A DNA stretch of 64,000 bases from Oscheius tipulae (taxonomy: Eukaryota > Nematoda > Chromadorea > Rhabditida > Rhabditidae). Below the pieces are notes generated by a model. That model did no database searches. It was given only the letters and a program-made list of their open reading frames with translations, and had not been told where the DNA came from. Where the stretch lies: the NCBI GenBank assembly GCA_037178975.1, contig JASJZH010000005.1, positions 5,332,001-5,396,000 of the forward strand, read 5' to 3'. Positions 13,473 through 26,287 of the stretch are shown in pieces (within the stretch, counting starts at the first letter, position 1; every line of letters begins with the position of its first letter). A program made the translations under genes and the position numbers.

Positions 13473-13845
13473 TTCTCTTGCATTCTTATTGTTCTTGTTG
13501 ATTTTGCTGTTATTAGATAAAGACTGAGAAAAGCTCGAGAAACTTTATGCCGATCAGGAACGAATAGGCGAGACAACAAGCGACCATTGGAGATTGCGGG
13601 GGGAATTTGTAAACTTTTCGAGAAGAAATCAAGATAAATAACGCATCTGTGGGAGTGGCAGGATATGTGGAACGGCAGTTTTAGGGGTTTGGATAGAAGA
13701 AATGACTAGCGGACAGCTGCCGGGGTTCAAGAAGGAAGGAGGTGTAAATCTGGTGCTATTTTGAAAAATGAACTCGAAACTGGAAATGAACCAGATTTAT
13801 ACCTTTAGCTTCTCGCTCAAATAAATATTCTTTGGAGAGAATAGT
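13473..13845. other. Convergent 3' regions of TRMT11 and arrestin genes
   Basis: No gene supported. The TRMT11 gene (plus) and arrestin gene (minus) end toward each other here. A GATAAATAA element near 13635 may serve as a weak polyadenylation signal for TRMT11. Confidence 0.5.
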
Positions 13846-16313
13846 CTAATCGTGACTCTCGGTGTGTTCCTGAACCAGGGTAGATTCGCTACCATCCGTG
13901 TGCCTGGTCACGGTAGTCGTCCTCATTGTCTTAACTCCCTCGTGCTCAAATTCCTAAACACAACCATATTTTCTAAGTAAAAGACGAATGCTACCTCAGT
14001 AGTTACGGTAGTCAGTTCTCCGTTGTCGTTGGTCAACGTCGTGACAGGCTGAGGTTCGTCCTCGGTCGGATGATCGAGATTCTCGACGATCCCATCGATC
14101 TTTTCCCGGGCCTCGTCCATCGCTTCCGAAAGGTCATCCTCACCAATTTCCCTCTCAATGCTATCGCTTATCGTGTTCGTGAAGCCGTCAGCATCGGTGC
14201 GTGTCTGGAAAGAAGATAATGTTGGGAAGATTATATCAGTATACTCTTGCTATGCTCAGGGAGAGTCTAACCGATAAAATATTCTCACCTTGTCTCAGTC
14301 CAAAAGACAATGTCTCTTAATTAACAATACACTTTCTTTTTTCTTTCCAACAGGATCACTTCAACAAGCTCTGCATGTCTCTTTTACTATATCGATGAAT
14401 TTGTCTTTCACTACTGCTCACCATTACTAGTCCACAACTCTGTCTCTTCCCTGCCTCTTCAGTTCATATCCATTCACTCACCACTTCAATGATATGCGTC
14501 TGGATGCCATCATCCGAAAGAACAGTCTGTTCAACTGTCCTGGTGACCTCTCCGTCCTTCTCGATCACAGTTTCCTCCATCTGGCGTGTCTCCGAATCGT
14601 CGACATGAGTCACAATCGTTTTCGTCGTGACTGTGACATGTTCGTCCGAGGTCTGTTCGACTGTTTGCCTCGTCTCCGTGACTACGTGACTACCGTTTGG
14701 CACCGCCGTTTCTTCTAAAATGGTCGGGATCGAAGGAACGTAGGCTGAAAGGATTGGTTGACGATTTATCAAAATCTGTCTTACAATTATTCTCGGCATA
14801 TCTTGCGGTGACATTTTGCTTGTATGGGTAGACAGGCGTATATTGGAAAGGCCCTCCGAAGGCAATTTTTCCGGCCTCGTCACGCTCCTCAATAGGCTGG
14901 GGACCGCAGACGAATGACTGAGACACCATATTGTTCAAAAGGTCCAGATAAATTTTACCTCCAAGGCGACATCCTTGGCTCTTGTTGAGTGTTCTCCGAC
15001 GTCGATGGGAATTTCCAGAAGGAGATAGGGACCTAGAGAGAGTTGAATCGCGTATTCGATTCTCAAAAACGGTTGTTTTCTGAAGCGGAGAGTGGCGGTT
15101 GAGGGACTTTCCAGTAGTCGGCCGACTGGTGACAGTTTGTGGATTTCGTTGGCAGCAGAGTCGAAGTCGCCTGGAAAGGTTGACTTTAGGAAGTCTTGAC
15201 TCTTTCTAGACAGACACCTTTGGACTCCAAACCCTTTTTTGTGGGCTGACAGACCCACCTTTCGTTGTCGGACAGACTGCGGGAATGGTCATCAAGTAGA
15301 TTTCGTTCTTTTCGATAGCTTTTTTCGGTGAAGCACCATCATCTTCGAGTTTTCTGTACAAGAGAGTCCTCCAAGGCGAGGCATCGGACACTTCTGGAGC
15401 CCCGATCCTTCTGACTCTGTCCACAAATCGGACCTCGATCTACAGAATATCGTATAAAAGACAGGTCTACAGCATTATGTACCTGTTGAAGAATGCCCTT
15501 GGGATGTTTGTTGCCAATCCTCAAGTTTCCAACCACATCCTCGCCAGGAAGATAGCCTGTTTTGGGAAGCGTGAACTCCGCCGAGAGCTTTCCTTTACAG
15601 CAGCATTTGCCAAAGGTGGCAGTGTCCGAGACGCCTTGCGATTCACCAATTACTAGGTGACCGTCGGATGGAGATACAATACAGAAAGCTCTCTTCACAT
15701 AGTACTCAAAGATTTTGGCATCTTCTTCCTCGTGAACCAGACTGGCACGAATGAAGTAGCGCACAAAAGCGTAAGGACCCTCGTAACTGGTTGGACAGCC
15801 CTAAACTCGGTTTCTCTCTCCCCATCTTTTTCTCCCACCTTGGGCAAGGGACACTCGAAGGGCAAAGAGTAGGTAAAGTTGCCTGCCCAGGTGAAATGAC
15901 CGGGTTCTGGTTTCCCCGGCGGCCTCTCCAGAAGTGTGAAGTCATTGTCAAAGAGAACCTTCTCAATGTCGTCCTTCTTCATGGGATCGTTGACCCAGAC
16001 GGCTCGTCCCTTCATTTGCAACTTGATGGCATTGATGACAATGGGGCGACGGAGCTCGATAAGGAGTTTTCCGGTAATGACTTCGCCGCCTGGAAAAGGA
16101 ATGATGAGTAACGGAACTGTTTGCACTGTGATGGACACTTCCGACCTGTGAATAAGATCTTTTATTGGATGAAAAAGTGTCTGGGAACGTTTCAAAGTTG
16201 ATTCAGCCAGAAATCACCTAAGTTTTCAGCAAAAAAGAAAACCAACCTTTGAAAATAGGAGCATCTCCCGCGTCGAGCTGTATATCGAAGCGTGATATCA
16301 CAGAGTTCGCCAT
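13846..16313 (-). CDS. Alpha-arrestin (ARRDC type) with repeated Thr-rich tail
   Basis: Adaptor for membrane-protein trafficking by family. The start MANSVISRFDIQLDAG follows GTTTCAG, and intron 16090-16246 joins it to GGEVITGKLLIELRRP. The arrestin N domain (about residues 1-150) includes HFTWAGNFTYSLPFECP; the C domain (about 180-340) includes YLPGEDVVGNLRIGN and ends near GPYLLLEIPIDVGEHS. After FVCGPQPIEERDEAG the tail (over 200 residues) consists of repeats of about 14-16 residues with alternating Thr/Val and an acidic D-D-G/S turn (HVTVTTKTIVTHVDDS, EVTRTVEQTVLSDDG). No PPxY motif, usual in ARRDC proteins for Nedd4 binding, is visible. The arrestin part is confident; the tail is unusual and its function unknown. 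The gene ends at TAG 13846-13848. Confidence 0.88.
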
Positions 16314-19300
16314 TGCGGATCTGAAACTGTTTTTGTGTTTTGAGAAAGAGAGCGTGTCGAAGATTGAGAAAGTAACCAACAATAGGACACGGGAACGCGT
16401 GGGAGAGACAGAGAGTGAGAGAGAATGCTGGGTAATGGTTTGTGTACTGAGTCATGATGCGCGCACAATAGAGAGAGAAAAAAACGGGCTGTCTCGGCCC
16501 GTGCGAAAGAGATGGTACACGTTCGGTCCTTAAAAGGGGAAGTTGGATCCGGATATTTGACGGCACTCATTTCCTCGCTCTCGCAGCTCGAATTATATGG
16601 CTGGCAGAGGGCGATTTTGATGACCGGCACGACAGCTGTCAAGGTCGTTTTGGTGTGCCAATGCACATGAATTTTTAGTGTGTTTATAGAGTAAGTTCAC
16701 TTTTAACGGCAGTAATTAGTCAGAGAAAGAGAGAAATTCAATTGGCAAAAGACTTTGAGAGTCGGGGGTCAAATCAGGGTCGTTTTAATGACAGTCCGGC
16801 ACGCTAATCATCGGACCAAAAAGAAAACCTTATCTCAAAAAGAGATGAATATAGTCAGTGCACGATATTTCACAACAGTAGTAATAGAAAAGGGATTTAT
16901 CAGTTGTGAAATAGAGAGAACGTCCCAGGAAATATCGTTGTGAGGACGACACAAACTGGCAACAAACAATGGCGGGCGGCGCGTTATCAGACACTCAAAA
17001 AGAAAGAGACACTGGAAGTAAAACGAGAGAGAAAAGTTGCAATGGTAGAACTGTTGTATGGAGGAACAGGGCAGAAACGAGGGATTAGTGGAGGGCGATT
17101 AGGGCAGAAAATGAGCTGGGGGAGGGAAATGGAAAAGCGTAGAAATGCAGAGAGCGGAGCGAAAAAGGGCCCGATTTCGATATAAACGGGTAGTCATCGT
17201 GAGTCAGATCGCGAAAAGTGTAAATGGGGAAATTTGAAGAAAAATACAGAGTCGGCTTCCAATAGAAATCTGATTAAAGCTTGCGACGACTACTAGAGCC
17301 AGGATGTTTGGTAGATTAGAGAGGTCAGAGACAGAGGAAAGGTCGGTATAAACGAGAGGATGCCAGCAATTAGTGCTGGCTATTGCTCTGTTCAGTCAGC
17401 CATCACTGGGCCGCCTGGTGTCGCTCACTCCCGCCGAGCACCAGATGGCCTAACTGTTCTCTATTTCTCTGTCTCCGGCGTTCACAATTGAGTGAAGATG
17501 GTCCGCGAAATTAAGAGAGGAGAGGACTCCAATTTTGGCCACAGACGAATTACGCAGCGACGATGCACAATTGATGGGGTTCTGCTCGAGAATGAGAGGA
17601 GCCAACCGGGAAGACGAAATGGGTTCTCCTCTTAGACACTGAATTTAGCTACGGAGCGGTGGAAGCCTTCTAAGCCTCCCATTCCCCTTTTTTCAAGTAT
17701 AATGTTCGTTAGTCTGTAGTCGTTACGATGATTTATGTCATATTGTATGCTTCGAGAGAGAGAGATAATGACAGTAGATAAGGGTTATGAGAGAGTCGAA
17801 GAAGAGTGATATGATAATGTACGGGTGTACGTTGTCTAAATACAACGGAAATCTCAAATGAACTCCATCTTTGTTACTGGCATCAATTCAGCTAAAGAAA
17901 CGGTCTGATGAAGCCTATTAGCAAGTGAGAGTAAGACACTGGAAGGGTTTCCCTGTCCATTTTTACATTCCCAATTACTTTCAATTGTACACGAAATGCC
18001 TCGCAATAGAAAACATACGTAAACAAATGGAATGAGAGGGAGAGACGAGCGAAAAATTCAAACAAAGTAGTCAGTTTCGTGTGTACATTTCATGGAAAGT
18101 GAGAGTAGGCGATGTGCACAGGGAGAGAGACAAGCTTCAACAGGACTGTTGGGGAACAATTGGCAACTGAACCAACAGAACAAGGAACAGAAATAGATCA
18201 ATTCTAATTACCTAAAGTCGAAAATAGAGAGAGGCACGGAGCATGAGTAGGAGCGTGCGTGGCAATTTGACACTCAGGCGGAGTCATTGGGTTACAGGGT
18301 GGTTCTTTCCCATCAGGTTAGAGTGAGAGAGGAAATTGAAATGGGTCTCTCCGTGCGTTTTCATTAGGATAATGAGCTCTCTTGATGTCGTGTTCAAAAA
18401 TGGAAAACCCTCTTTTTCTCTTTACTCTTTATATGTCATTTTTCTCAGACACTAAATTCGTTTTCCATGCAACAAAAATCATGTTCAGACTGGATGACTG
18501 ATCCCTTTTTGTATCCAACAGAGAATCAAAATACTTGTTTGCCTTCCCAGAACTAGAGAAAAAAGTGAGCACACAAATGTTATGACTCGGACTCATTAAT
18601 TGCTTCCCGGATCAAAACTATAGGAAAGGGGAGATTGAGAGTTGTTCACCCTCGTGTTGTTGTGTTGATGTGGCCCACTTCAGCTGGGAGGAGGAAACTG
18701 GTTTGTGTTTTGAAGGAGGAGGAGAACGATTGTCAAATTGAGTGGAAAAAGAGCTGTTTTGCAGAAAGATGAGTTGTATGAATAGTTTGTTATAGCTTTA
18801 TTTTAAAATTTAAGAATCTGGAGAATGTATTTGGCTCTTTCCAGCTTGGCAAGACAGAACAAAAAGTCCTACAACAAAAAAATCGTTTCTGTAAAGGATT
18901 ATCTTTGTTTTGAACCTGCCCCTCTCATAAGATGGTTCTATGACAAACATTTCGATGTACTATTAGCCGACAAAGGGTGGATCAAAACAGTCCGGAAGTA
19001 TACATAGACTGAGCAGATAGTCAAATAGTATCCAAAGAGAGAGGAGCACAAATAGGCGTGACGCCTATGCTAATGAGAGGCCGAATCGATCAATATTCGA
19101 CTCGAACAGGGTTCTGTGAGAGTGTGGGAGAGAGTGCGAGGAGGCAATTGTTAATGAGGGTGAGGGGGAGACTGAAGAGGGAACGGCCTGTGGGGTCAGC
19201 TGGTGGCAGACTGCCCTCTATTACCTTTTGATCTATTACCTTTCTTTCTTCAGTAGGTTCAGTATGTTCAGCAGAGAAGGAGGGGCAAAAGAGAACATGG

Positions 19301-19862
19301 CAAAGGTAAAGTCAATATGTTCGATCTATAATTTGTAACATGAAAATGAACAAAAACCCATCGATCTTGGTGACAGAAAGTGTCCTGCAACAATCCATCA
19401 AAAGAGAGGAAGGCGGCGAAAAAAACAAATCCCGGCAGAGCTCTCCGATCATTGCAAAAGCCGCCAATCGATTCCGGACTGTGCGCGAAATCCGCTTTCC
19501 ACAGATACAACAACAGAAATAGGCCGACAAATTAGTGCGCCGGCAGACAGGGCAAGTGAACGAACGATACGGATCAGGGCAAGGGGCAGTTGGGAGCATT
19601 GGAAGCAGAAAGACAGACAAACACTGAATAGACAAGATCACTGCTCCATTGTGTTAGCTAAACAATTTTTGCCAGGCCGTAACCGTGTCTTTATGGCAAC
19701 ATCAAGTAAGTTTATGCGGGCGGACGGCACTAAAACGATTGCTCTAAGAACATGGCAAACGAGTGTGAACTGATCAAGAATGAAATTGTCGACTTTGATT
19801 TGAGAGACATTCTGTTTCAGTCATTGTCTTCCACAGTAAAGTACCAGTCTTTATTAGGCTCT
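16314..19862. other. 3.5 kb gene-poor stretch between arrestin and ACBP genes
   Basis: I see no supported gene. Many GAGAGA/GTGAGAGAG tracts occur (for example 16400-16425, 17750-17765, 18120-18135). TATA-like boxes lie at 17179 (ATATAAAC) and 17347 (GTATAAAC). An open frame at 18825-19007 (60 codons) is not recognised and has no splice context. Part of the stretch is the upstream region of the minus-strand arrestin gene. Confidence 0.45.
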
Positions 19863-20252
19863 CTAGTTCAACTTGGCCAAGTTGGTCTTGACAACGGGGT
19901 CGATCTTCTCCAGCCATTCATTGATGTCAATCTCGGACGAAATCTTCTCGAACATGTCCAGAAGAGTCTTGATGTAGCGATCCTTGGCATCGGACTGAGA
20001 AACTCCCTCCACTCCCTTCCAGGCATCCCTAGATTTCTTTGTTAGTTGACAGGCGACCTGCCGAACCTACCACTTGGCCTTCTCGACGAAACTGAACATG
20101 CCAGGACGTTCAGTGTTCACATCTCCGATGGTGGCCTGCTTGAAGAATGAGTAGAAACGGAGCTTCTCGTCGTTCGAAGGCTGGACTGGACCTTCCTTGG
20201 GAAGCTTCTGAATTATTTCCACAGCAGCGTCGAAACGTTCGTCGATAGACAT
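19863..20252 (-). CDS. Acyl-CoA-binding protein, 115 aa
   Basis: Two exons, 20252-20071 and 20028-19863, joined across a 42-base intron (20029-20070; GTAGGT donor, TTTCTAG acceptor). The single ACBP domain starts SIDERFDAAVEIIQKLPKEG, contains LRFYSFFKQATIGD and the helix-3/4 signature KAKWDAWKGVEG, then SDAKDRYIKTLLDMF, so the Tyr/Lys acyl-CoA contacts are kept. The extension ending NEWLEKIDPVVKTNLAKLN makes it longer than the usual 86-90 residues. It binds medium- and long-chain acyl-CoA in the cytosol. The start follows TTTCCAGC, a trans-splice or 5' UTR acceptor. Confidence 0.94.
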
Positions 20253-21752
20253 GCTGGAAAGAAAGCAAGGTTTAGGGAAACAGTAAGCAGAAATGAAATC
20301 AAGGATAGATATAGATATAAAGAGAAACAGCCATTGGCAGAGTGTTAATGACAATTTTAGTAAAACATCAAGAAAGATGGTGGCTGAGTGACTGATAGAG
20401 AGAGGGATGGGATCAGTATAAAACCAAGAAGGAGAGTTACAGGAGAGTTCTCTCAGAGAGTAAGTGAGAGACTAACAATAAGAAGAGACTCCGAGACAGA
20501 CACCGTATATTAGAAGTCACTGACTGTGACGGGAGAACATTCCGTTCAGGAGACCGGTTCTCTAGAAACCTTCGACTCTTTTCAGTTGTTCCCAGAAAAA
20601 AACTAAGAAAAATCAGATGGGAGTGCGAGTGGTCTGATAGGAGAACAGCATGTGGTCAGGACGACCACCCTTTGCCCCTATATCTCCTGACCTAGTTCGC
20701 AATTGCGGTCTCATTCTCTTGGTCGGAGAGCGGATGAAGAAGAGATTTCAAGAGAACAAGTCGAGAGGGAAGAATGTACAAGATACGGAGGCTCTTTCTT
20801 TGGCGGGATCTTTGATAAGACTACACCACAAAATTACCCCACACCATTTGGAATTGTTCTTGGACATTGCACCTAAGTGATCATGTTGTGAGCAGCAAAA
20901 CTGTAATGCTGTTGTTTTTGACGAGTTCTTTTCAAACGAATTAAGAACGTTTTGAATCGCCGCGCAGATTTTTGTCGGATATTGCGCGGGCTTTTGAATC
21001 AACTTTATCCTCGTTGCTCCTTTCTCTTTTTCTGCCGTCTGCTCCGACGTTCCCATCTATTTTTTTCTACTTTACCCAGAATAAAATACATAAACATGTT
21101 GTAAACACGTAAGTGTACTTTAGTTGCCCGATATCCAGTATCTTTTTCTTGGTTTCGCCCCTATGAAATGACGACACAAAAACTTCTCGATTATATCAGT
21201 ATCGTACTACAACATTTCACAGCTTTAAGCTTGTTTGCTCGCACCTCTTACGCGCTGTAAAGACTGCTCCTCGTCGGATTATTTTACGAAGGGAGGTAAC
21301 ATCCGCGGCCCCGTCTTTTCCAGAGATCTTTGCACCAGCCATGTGATTCCTGACTTTTAGAATTTTGTTTCAAATCTTTTTTTTTCTCTCTTGTAACCAT
21401 AATTTGCTATAAATATGACGTAACTACGCTGAAAGTAAACATCATCCGATCTTCTTTGGTTTTCGTGGACACGGTGTCGTAAATTTGGTCCTCTTGGCCT
21501 TTCTTTGCACATTTTTCGGATAAACAATTGTAGAAACTTTGCAATCTTTATAAATCCCACTACATTTATTCGTCACTGCAATCTCCGCAACTTTTACTAT
21601 AAAATGTAACAAATTTATTCTTGCTCTTGCCATTTGATGAAGAGATTAAGCAGCTTCACTTCCAGTTTTTCGACAATTTCTCCATACTTCAATCTTCCTC
21701 CACCTTCTTGAAACTTCACTCTCTTCAAATGTCCAAAGTTATTTTTTTCAGG
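20253..21752. other. Divergent upstream region of ACBP and SUCLA2 genes
   Basis: Shared upstream DNA of two divergent genes. A minus-strand frame at 20748-21056 and a plus frame at 20650-20880 overlap each other; neither is recognised or has splice support. CAGTATAAAACC at about 20415 is a TATA-like element on plus. No RNA gene was recognised. Confidence 0.4.
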
Positions 21753-23596
21753 ATGCTGTCCCGTGTCAGCCAGCCTCTCCTCTCTTCCGCGCAGAAGGTG
21801 AGTATTACATTCATTCAGAGAGAAATAACTTGAAAGAACACACTATCTTGTTAATTTTTACAAGGGCCATATCTTCAGACCCTCGCGGCCGCCTCAGTGC
21901 GGAACCTCATGCTGCAGGAGCACCACGGAATGAAGGTACTTCAAAACGAACAGATCAAGGTAGATTTCTCTTTTCCTCGTCATTTTATTCTGTCTGCGGT
22001 GATCGAATGACAATGTGACATGATTTTGCAGGTTCCGCCATTCGGAGTCGCCAGAAGCGCCGATGAGGCCAAGAAGGCAGCCGAGTCGATCGGAGGCAAG
22101 GACTACGTCGTTAAGGCCCAGGTTCTGGCCGGAGGTCGCGGAAAAGGACGCTTCGACTCGGGTCTTCAGGGAGGAGTTCACATCGTTTTCACGTAAGTTT
22201 GTTCTTTTTCCTTTTGAGCATTAGCTCAATATTTCGGAAGAGGTTGAAAAAAGATATTTTCAGGCCTGAGGAAGTCAAGGAGAAGGCGGCCGGCATGATC
22301 GGCTCGAACCTCATCACGAAGCAGACTGACAGTCGAGGAAAGCGCTGTGACGAGGTCATGGTCTGCAAGAGACTCTTTACTCGCCGCGAATACTACTTCT
22401 CTATCACCCTGGACAGAAACACCAATGTGAGTACCTTCTTTTTCTGCATAATTTGATAAATTTAGGGCCCAATCATCATTGGATCCTCCCGAGGAGGAGT
22501 CAACATTGAAGAGGTCGCCGAGACAGAACCAGACGCGATCGTTAAGGTCCCGATTGACATGAGCGTCGGTCTCACTGGTGAGATTGCCAAGGACATTGCC
22601 CAGAGGATGGGATTCAGCGTTAGTTCTTGGTTTTCTACTTTTCAAACCGGGGAATCTGCAGGGTGGCTGCCAAGAACAAGCTGCCGACATCATCCAGAAG
22701 CTGTACAAGCTGTTCAGGAAATCTGACGCCACATTGGTCGAAATCAACCCGATGGCCGAGGACGTGAACGGCGAGGTCTACTGCATGGACTGCAAGATGC
22801 TTCTAGACTCGAATGCCGAGTTCCGACAGGATGAGCTCTTCTCTCTTAAGGACAGCTCACAGGAGAATCCCCTCGAGGTCCGCCTATTTATTTGAATTTC
22901 AGTGTAACAAAGTATGACTGCTCAACTTATTCCCGGATGAAATGAGGTATAGCCGTCCATCCCCCATATATCGGATGACTGAACTGTTCTTGAACCAACG
23001 CATTCCAATTGTATTTTTCAGGTCCGAGCCGCGGCCGCCAACCTCAACTACATCCAGCTTGACGGAAACATCGGCTGCTTGGTCAACGGCGCCGGTCTAG
23101 CCATGGCTACGATGGATATCATCAAACTGCACGGAGGAGAGCCGGCCAACTTCCTCGACGTCGGTGGCGGAGCCACAGTCGAACAGGTCACAGAAGCCTT
23201 CAAAATCATCACCTCTGACGCCAAACAGGTACTTTTCTTTTCCTTATTCTCATACAACAATACGATCCAGGTCACAGCCATTCTTGTGAACATTTTTGGA
23301 GGAATTATGAGGTGCGATGTCATCGCTCAGGGCATCATCAAGGCTGCCAAGGAACTCGATCTCAAGATCCCGATTGTTGTTCGACTCCAAGGTCGGTTAC
23401 TCTTTTATCTCGATTGACTGTTTGTATTTCAGGAACCAAAGTAGAAGACGCTAAGGCACTGATCGCCACCTCCCAATTGAGGATTCTCCCCTGCGACAAC
23501 CTCGACGAGGCCGCTCTCATGGTCGTCAAGCTCTCGAACATTGTCAAAATGGCCCGCGACGCCCAAATCGATGTCAAGTTTGAGCTGCCCATCTAA
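21753..23596 (+). CDS. SUCLA2: Succinate-CoA ligase beta subunit, mitochondrial
   Basis: Beta chain of the TCA-cycle enzyme that converts succinyl-CoA to succinate with nucleotide triphosphate formation. Residues 1 to about 20 ([20 protein letters not shown]) are an import peptide. The ATP-grasp region carries [15 protein letters not shown] and [14 protein letters not shown]. The central part has [19 protein letters not shown] and [12 protein letters not shown]. The CoA-ligase part has [29 protein letters not shown] and [15 protein letters not shown], ending VDVKFELPI. The overall pattern follows the ADP-forming isoform more than SUCLG2; the nucleotide choice is inference. Nine or so exons with short introns; ATG follows TTTTTTTCAGG. 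Confidence 0.95.
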
Positions 23597-23916
23597 ATTC
23601 CTAGTCTCCTCGTTCTTCTTTTAGCCTGTATTTATATACTTATTTTTTTCGTGTGGTAGAGGCAAATTGTCACAAAAAGCTCCACTTTTCCTGTCAAAAA
23701 CCCGCGTGTCCCTTCTCCCGCTGCACTTTTACTTTGTGCACCGTAGTTTTCCGCCCAGAAACCCGTCCTTCCCAGTGTTTTTCGCACGTGGAATAAACTT
23801 TGACGTGAGTGAACCGGAATATTTTATATCCCAAAATGTCAAAGCTGACCCGTGTCGTACTCACAGAGACAGTAAAAATCACAGAAATTGGACTAGAAGA
23901 TGTCAAAAAATAGGAA
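23597..23916. other. Convergent 3' regions of SUCLA2 and ELMOD genes
   Basis: No gene supported. AATAAA (about 23791) could end the plus-strand transcript. The frames seen here lack domain or splice support. Confidence 0.5.
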
Positions 23917-24987
23917 TCATTGGACAGCGAGATCACAATTCTCCTTGCTCAGTTCGTCGATCAGTATTCGCTCAAAGTTCGCCCTGATCGGATTGAACTC
24001 CATGACCGAGGCCGGACGAGCAGACTGCCAAAAGTTGACGAATTTGATGAAAATGGCACCTAGAAGAGTATACATGGCTTTAAAACCAAGAACCTACAGT
24101 AGGTCTCGTTAAAAAGAGTCATATCCATGTTGTCGCGGCTTCGATAAAACAGTTTTTTCAGCTTGCCGCTATTCAGAAGATGTCTGGTGACGGCAGTGAA
24201 CGTAATTCCGGCGACAGCCAGAGGGAACCCCATCTGGGGATGATGGGAAATGCCGAGCATACGTTGCATCTCGTTCGGATAGTTTCGAGCCAAAAAGATC
24301 AGTTGGTCGAGTGATAGAACACCCATTCCGCGGAAATCTGTCGCCGGATCATCGCCCTGTATATAGATCGAAATTAGCTTGAAAAATAGAAAACCTGGAA
24401 TCCGATGAAGCGCCACTGCTTTCCAATTCGGTCCTCGAGAACCTCCGAAGGAACCATCAGTCGCCAGAGATCGCGTAGTCGCTCCTCATGGCTCGGATTA
24501 TTAGAATCGTACTTCTCACGTCGCATCGACTCTACCTGAAGAAATGAGAGTACAGCTTGCAAAGAAATAAAAAACCTTGGATTTAAGGTCGTCATAGGCA
24601 TCGATTGTGGAGACGACCGTTTCGAGACGCTTCTTCAGTTCGTTCCTACGATCTCCTCTGGCAGCCACACTTCCCTCAATTAGGATTGAGTCGTAGTCGG
24701 CGCTGTTGCGGAAGACTCTGTTCGAATGATGGCTGAGCTTCCGTGTTAGAAATTCTTCGACCTCGAGGATCCGCGAAGCTCTCGCACTATCCGATCGTTC
24801 TAGCTGAAAACATGAATAACTTTAGAAAGAGGAAAAGACATACCAAACGCTCCAACTTGCTTTTCTTGGTCAGCAAGGTCAAAAGGTAGTCGATCGCGTC
24901 GTCACAGAGAATATAGAGCAGCTGGATAAGACGACTGGCCAATGAGGGGAACTCCCCGTGCGTTTGGACTGCCAAATGGTTCGACAT
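23917..24987 (-). CDS. ELMO domain protein (ELMOD1/2/3 type)
   Basis: ELMOD proteins act as GTPase-activating proteins for Arf/Arl GTPases. I chose MSNHLAVQTHGEF (24987) because TTTTCCAG lies directly before its ATG; the upstream open frame from 25105 would need a 29-base intron and changes frame. The N-terminal helical part is followed by the ELMO domain, with VESMRREKYDSNNPSHEERL, QWRFIGFQGDDPATDFRGMG (the family signature with its conserved Arg) and FPLAVAGITFT, ending FNPIRANFERILIDELSKEN. It starts 122 bp after the OTUD6B stop on the same strand, so the pair may be an operon. Confidence 0.9.
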
Positions 24988-25109
24988 CTGGAAAATTAAA
25001 ATATTTGGGAAAGTACCTGGGAACAAAGGTAAAATTCGTATGAAAACGGTATAAAAGTCTACGAAAAAAAGTCATAATAGATTTTTTGTCAACTGGTAAA
25101 AACATGAAA

Positions 25110-26287
25110 TTAGACGATTTTCTTCGGTTCTGTGGAGTTGTAGTGTTCGCCGAGGCTATAGGCGTGTCGTTGATAGACGATAGTCAGCGGCCGGGTCGGA
25201 TACTCTTCTCCATAGATGATAAAGCGTCCTTCAGGTTGTATTACCTGAAAAGTGCTACTTTGAAAAGGGTTAAATCAACCGCGTGGGATACGCTTCGATG
25301 GATAAGAAAACTGCTTGATCCGTTTCTTTTTTCGGCGGGAACGTGAGAAAAACTATCTACCTCGACTTTCCGCTCCAAACTCCGGCTAATCGCAATCAGT
25401 TCGGGCTCTCCGCCCCACACACCACCATCTTTGGCCTCACTCTCGACTTTTCCGCAGTAATTCTCGTACTCGAACTCGTCAACTGGGTCTCCTTGGTCCT
25501 GAAAGGTTTTATAAACAGAATAATGCGCAAAACACTACATTTGTGATGAAGGGCACAAAATCATCGCGGTTTTCGAGCATGAAACGGGCTGCCCGTCTCC
25601 GGATGTCTTTTCCTTGTATCGAGGCCGTGTTCAGTTGATGGGCGATGGAATTGTAGAGACAGTCGCCGTCGGGACGAATATCGACGAGCTGGAGACCACG
25701 ATCTGTCAGCACTTGCTCCAGAGCCGAGCTCTCGATCGTCTTCATGGAGTCCAACGCAGCTACCTGATCCGCCAGTATGGCTGCCTTCATCTTCTGGTTC
25801 GCTTCGGTTTTCTTAGCCTGAAAAATATAGTTGTACTACGAATATAGTTGTTAGGTGACCTGCTTCTTTTTCGATTTAGCCGACACGTTGCCAGCTTTGT
25901 AGAAAGTCGTCTCTTCGGCTGGTTCAGCGTCGTCTTTCGTCTCTTTTTCTGTTGAAGCTGCCGGCTGCTCGCTGGTAGTAGTTTTGGCTAGTTCTTGGCT
26001 CTAGAATGAAAACGTATCCGCAAAAAAAAGAAGACTCACGAGTTCATCAATTTCGTTTGCATGCCTCGTCTCCATAGCCTTTTCCATCTCCTCAATATCC
26101 GTTGCAGTCTCCTTTTGCTTCTGTTTGTTGCCACATTTGGCTGCTTTCTTCAGGGCTAGGCATTTTTCTGAAAGAAAAGACTGAAACAGGAACACAAACA
26201 GAAACTACCTTTGAGATCCTTCTTTTCCTTGCGCTGACGCGACTGAAGGACCTCCAACGGGGAATCGTCGCTTTCCCCGTCACTCAT
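25110..26287 (-). CDS. OTUD6B: OTU-domain deubiquitinase, OTUD6B type
   Basis: Cysteine protease that cleaves ubiquitin. MSDGESDDSPLEVLQSRQRK opens a long charged coiled coil (residues 1 to about 140), as in OTUD6 proteins. The OTU domain starts near residue 150 with VDIRPDGDCLYNSIAHQL (catalytic Asp and Cys), continues with RRRAARFMLENRDDFVPF and GGVWGGEPELIAISRSL, and ends with the catalytic His in SLGEHYNS. All three catalytic positions are kept. Six exons; the last intron (about 25230-25363) is longer than the rest. The stop TAA is at 25110-25112. ELMOD lies next downstream at operon-like distance. Confidence 0.94.

Noticed and set aside
16400-19200. Frequent GAGAGA tracts as a GAGA-factor array
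   Set aside because: They are spread through all intergenic DNA of the window and are not phased or clustered at a start.
20748-21056. Minus-strand 102-codon frame upstream of ACBP
   Set aside because: Unrecognised, no splice or acceptor support, lies in a divergent promoter region.
24902-25105. Upstream start MFLPVDKKS for ELMOD
   Set aside because: It would need a 29-base intron that joins in the wrong frame; a TTTTCCAG acceptor lies directly before ATG 24987.
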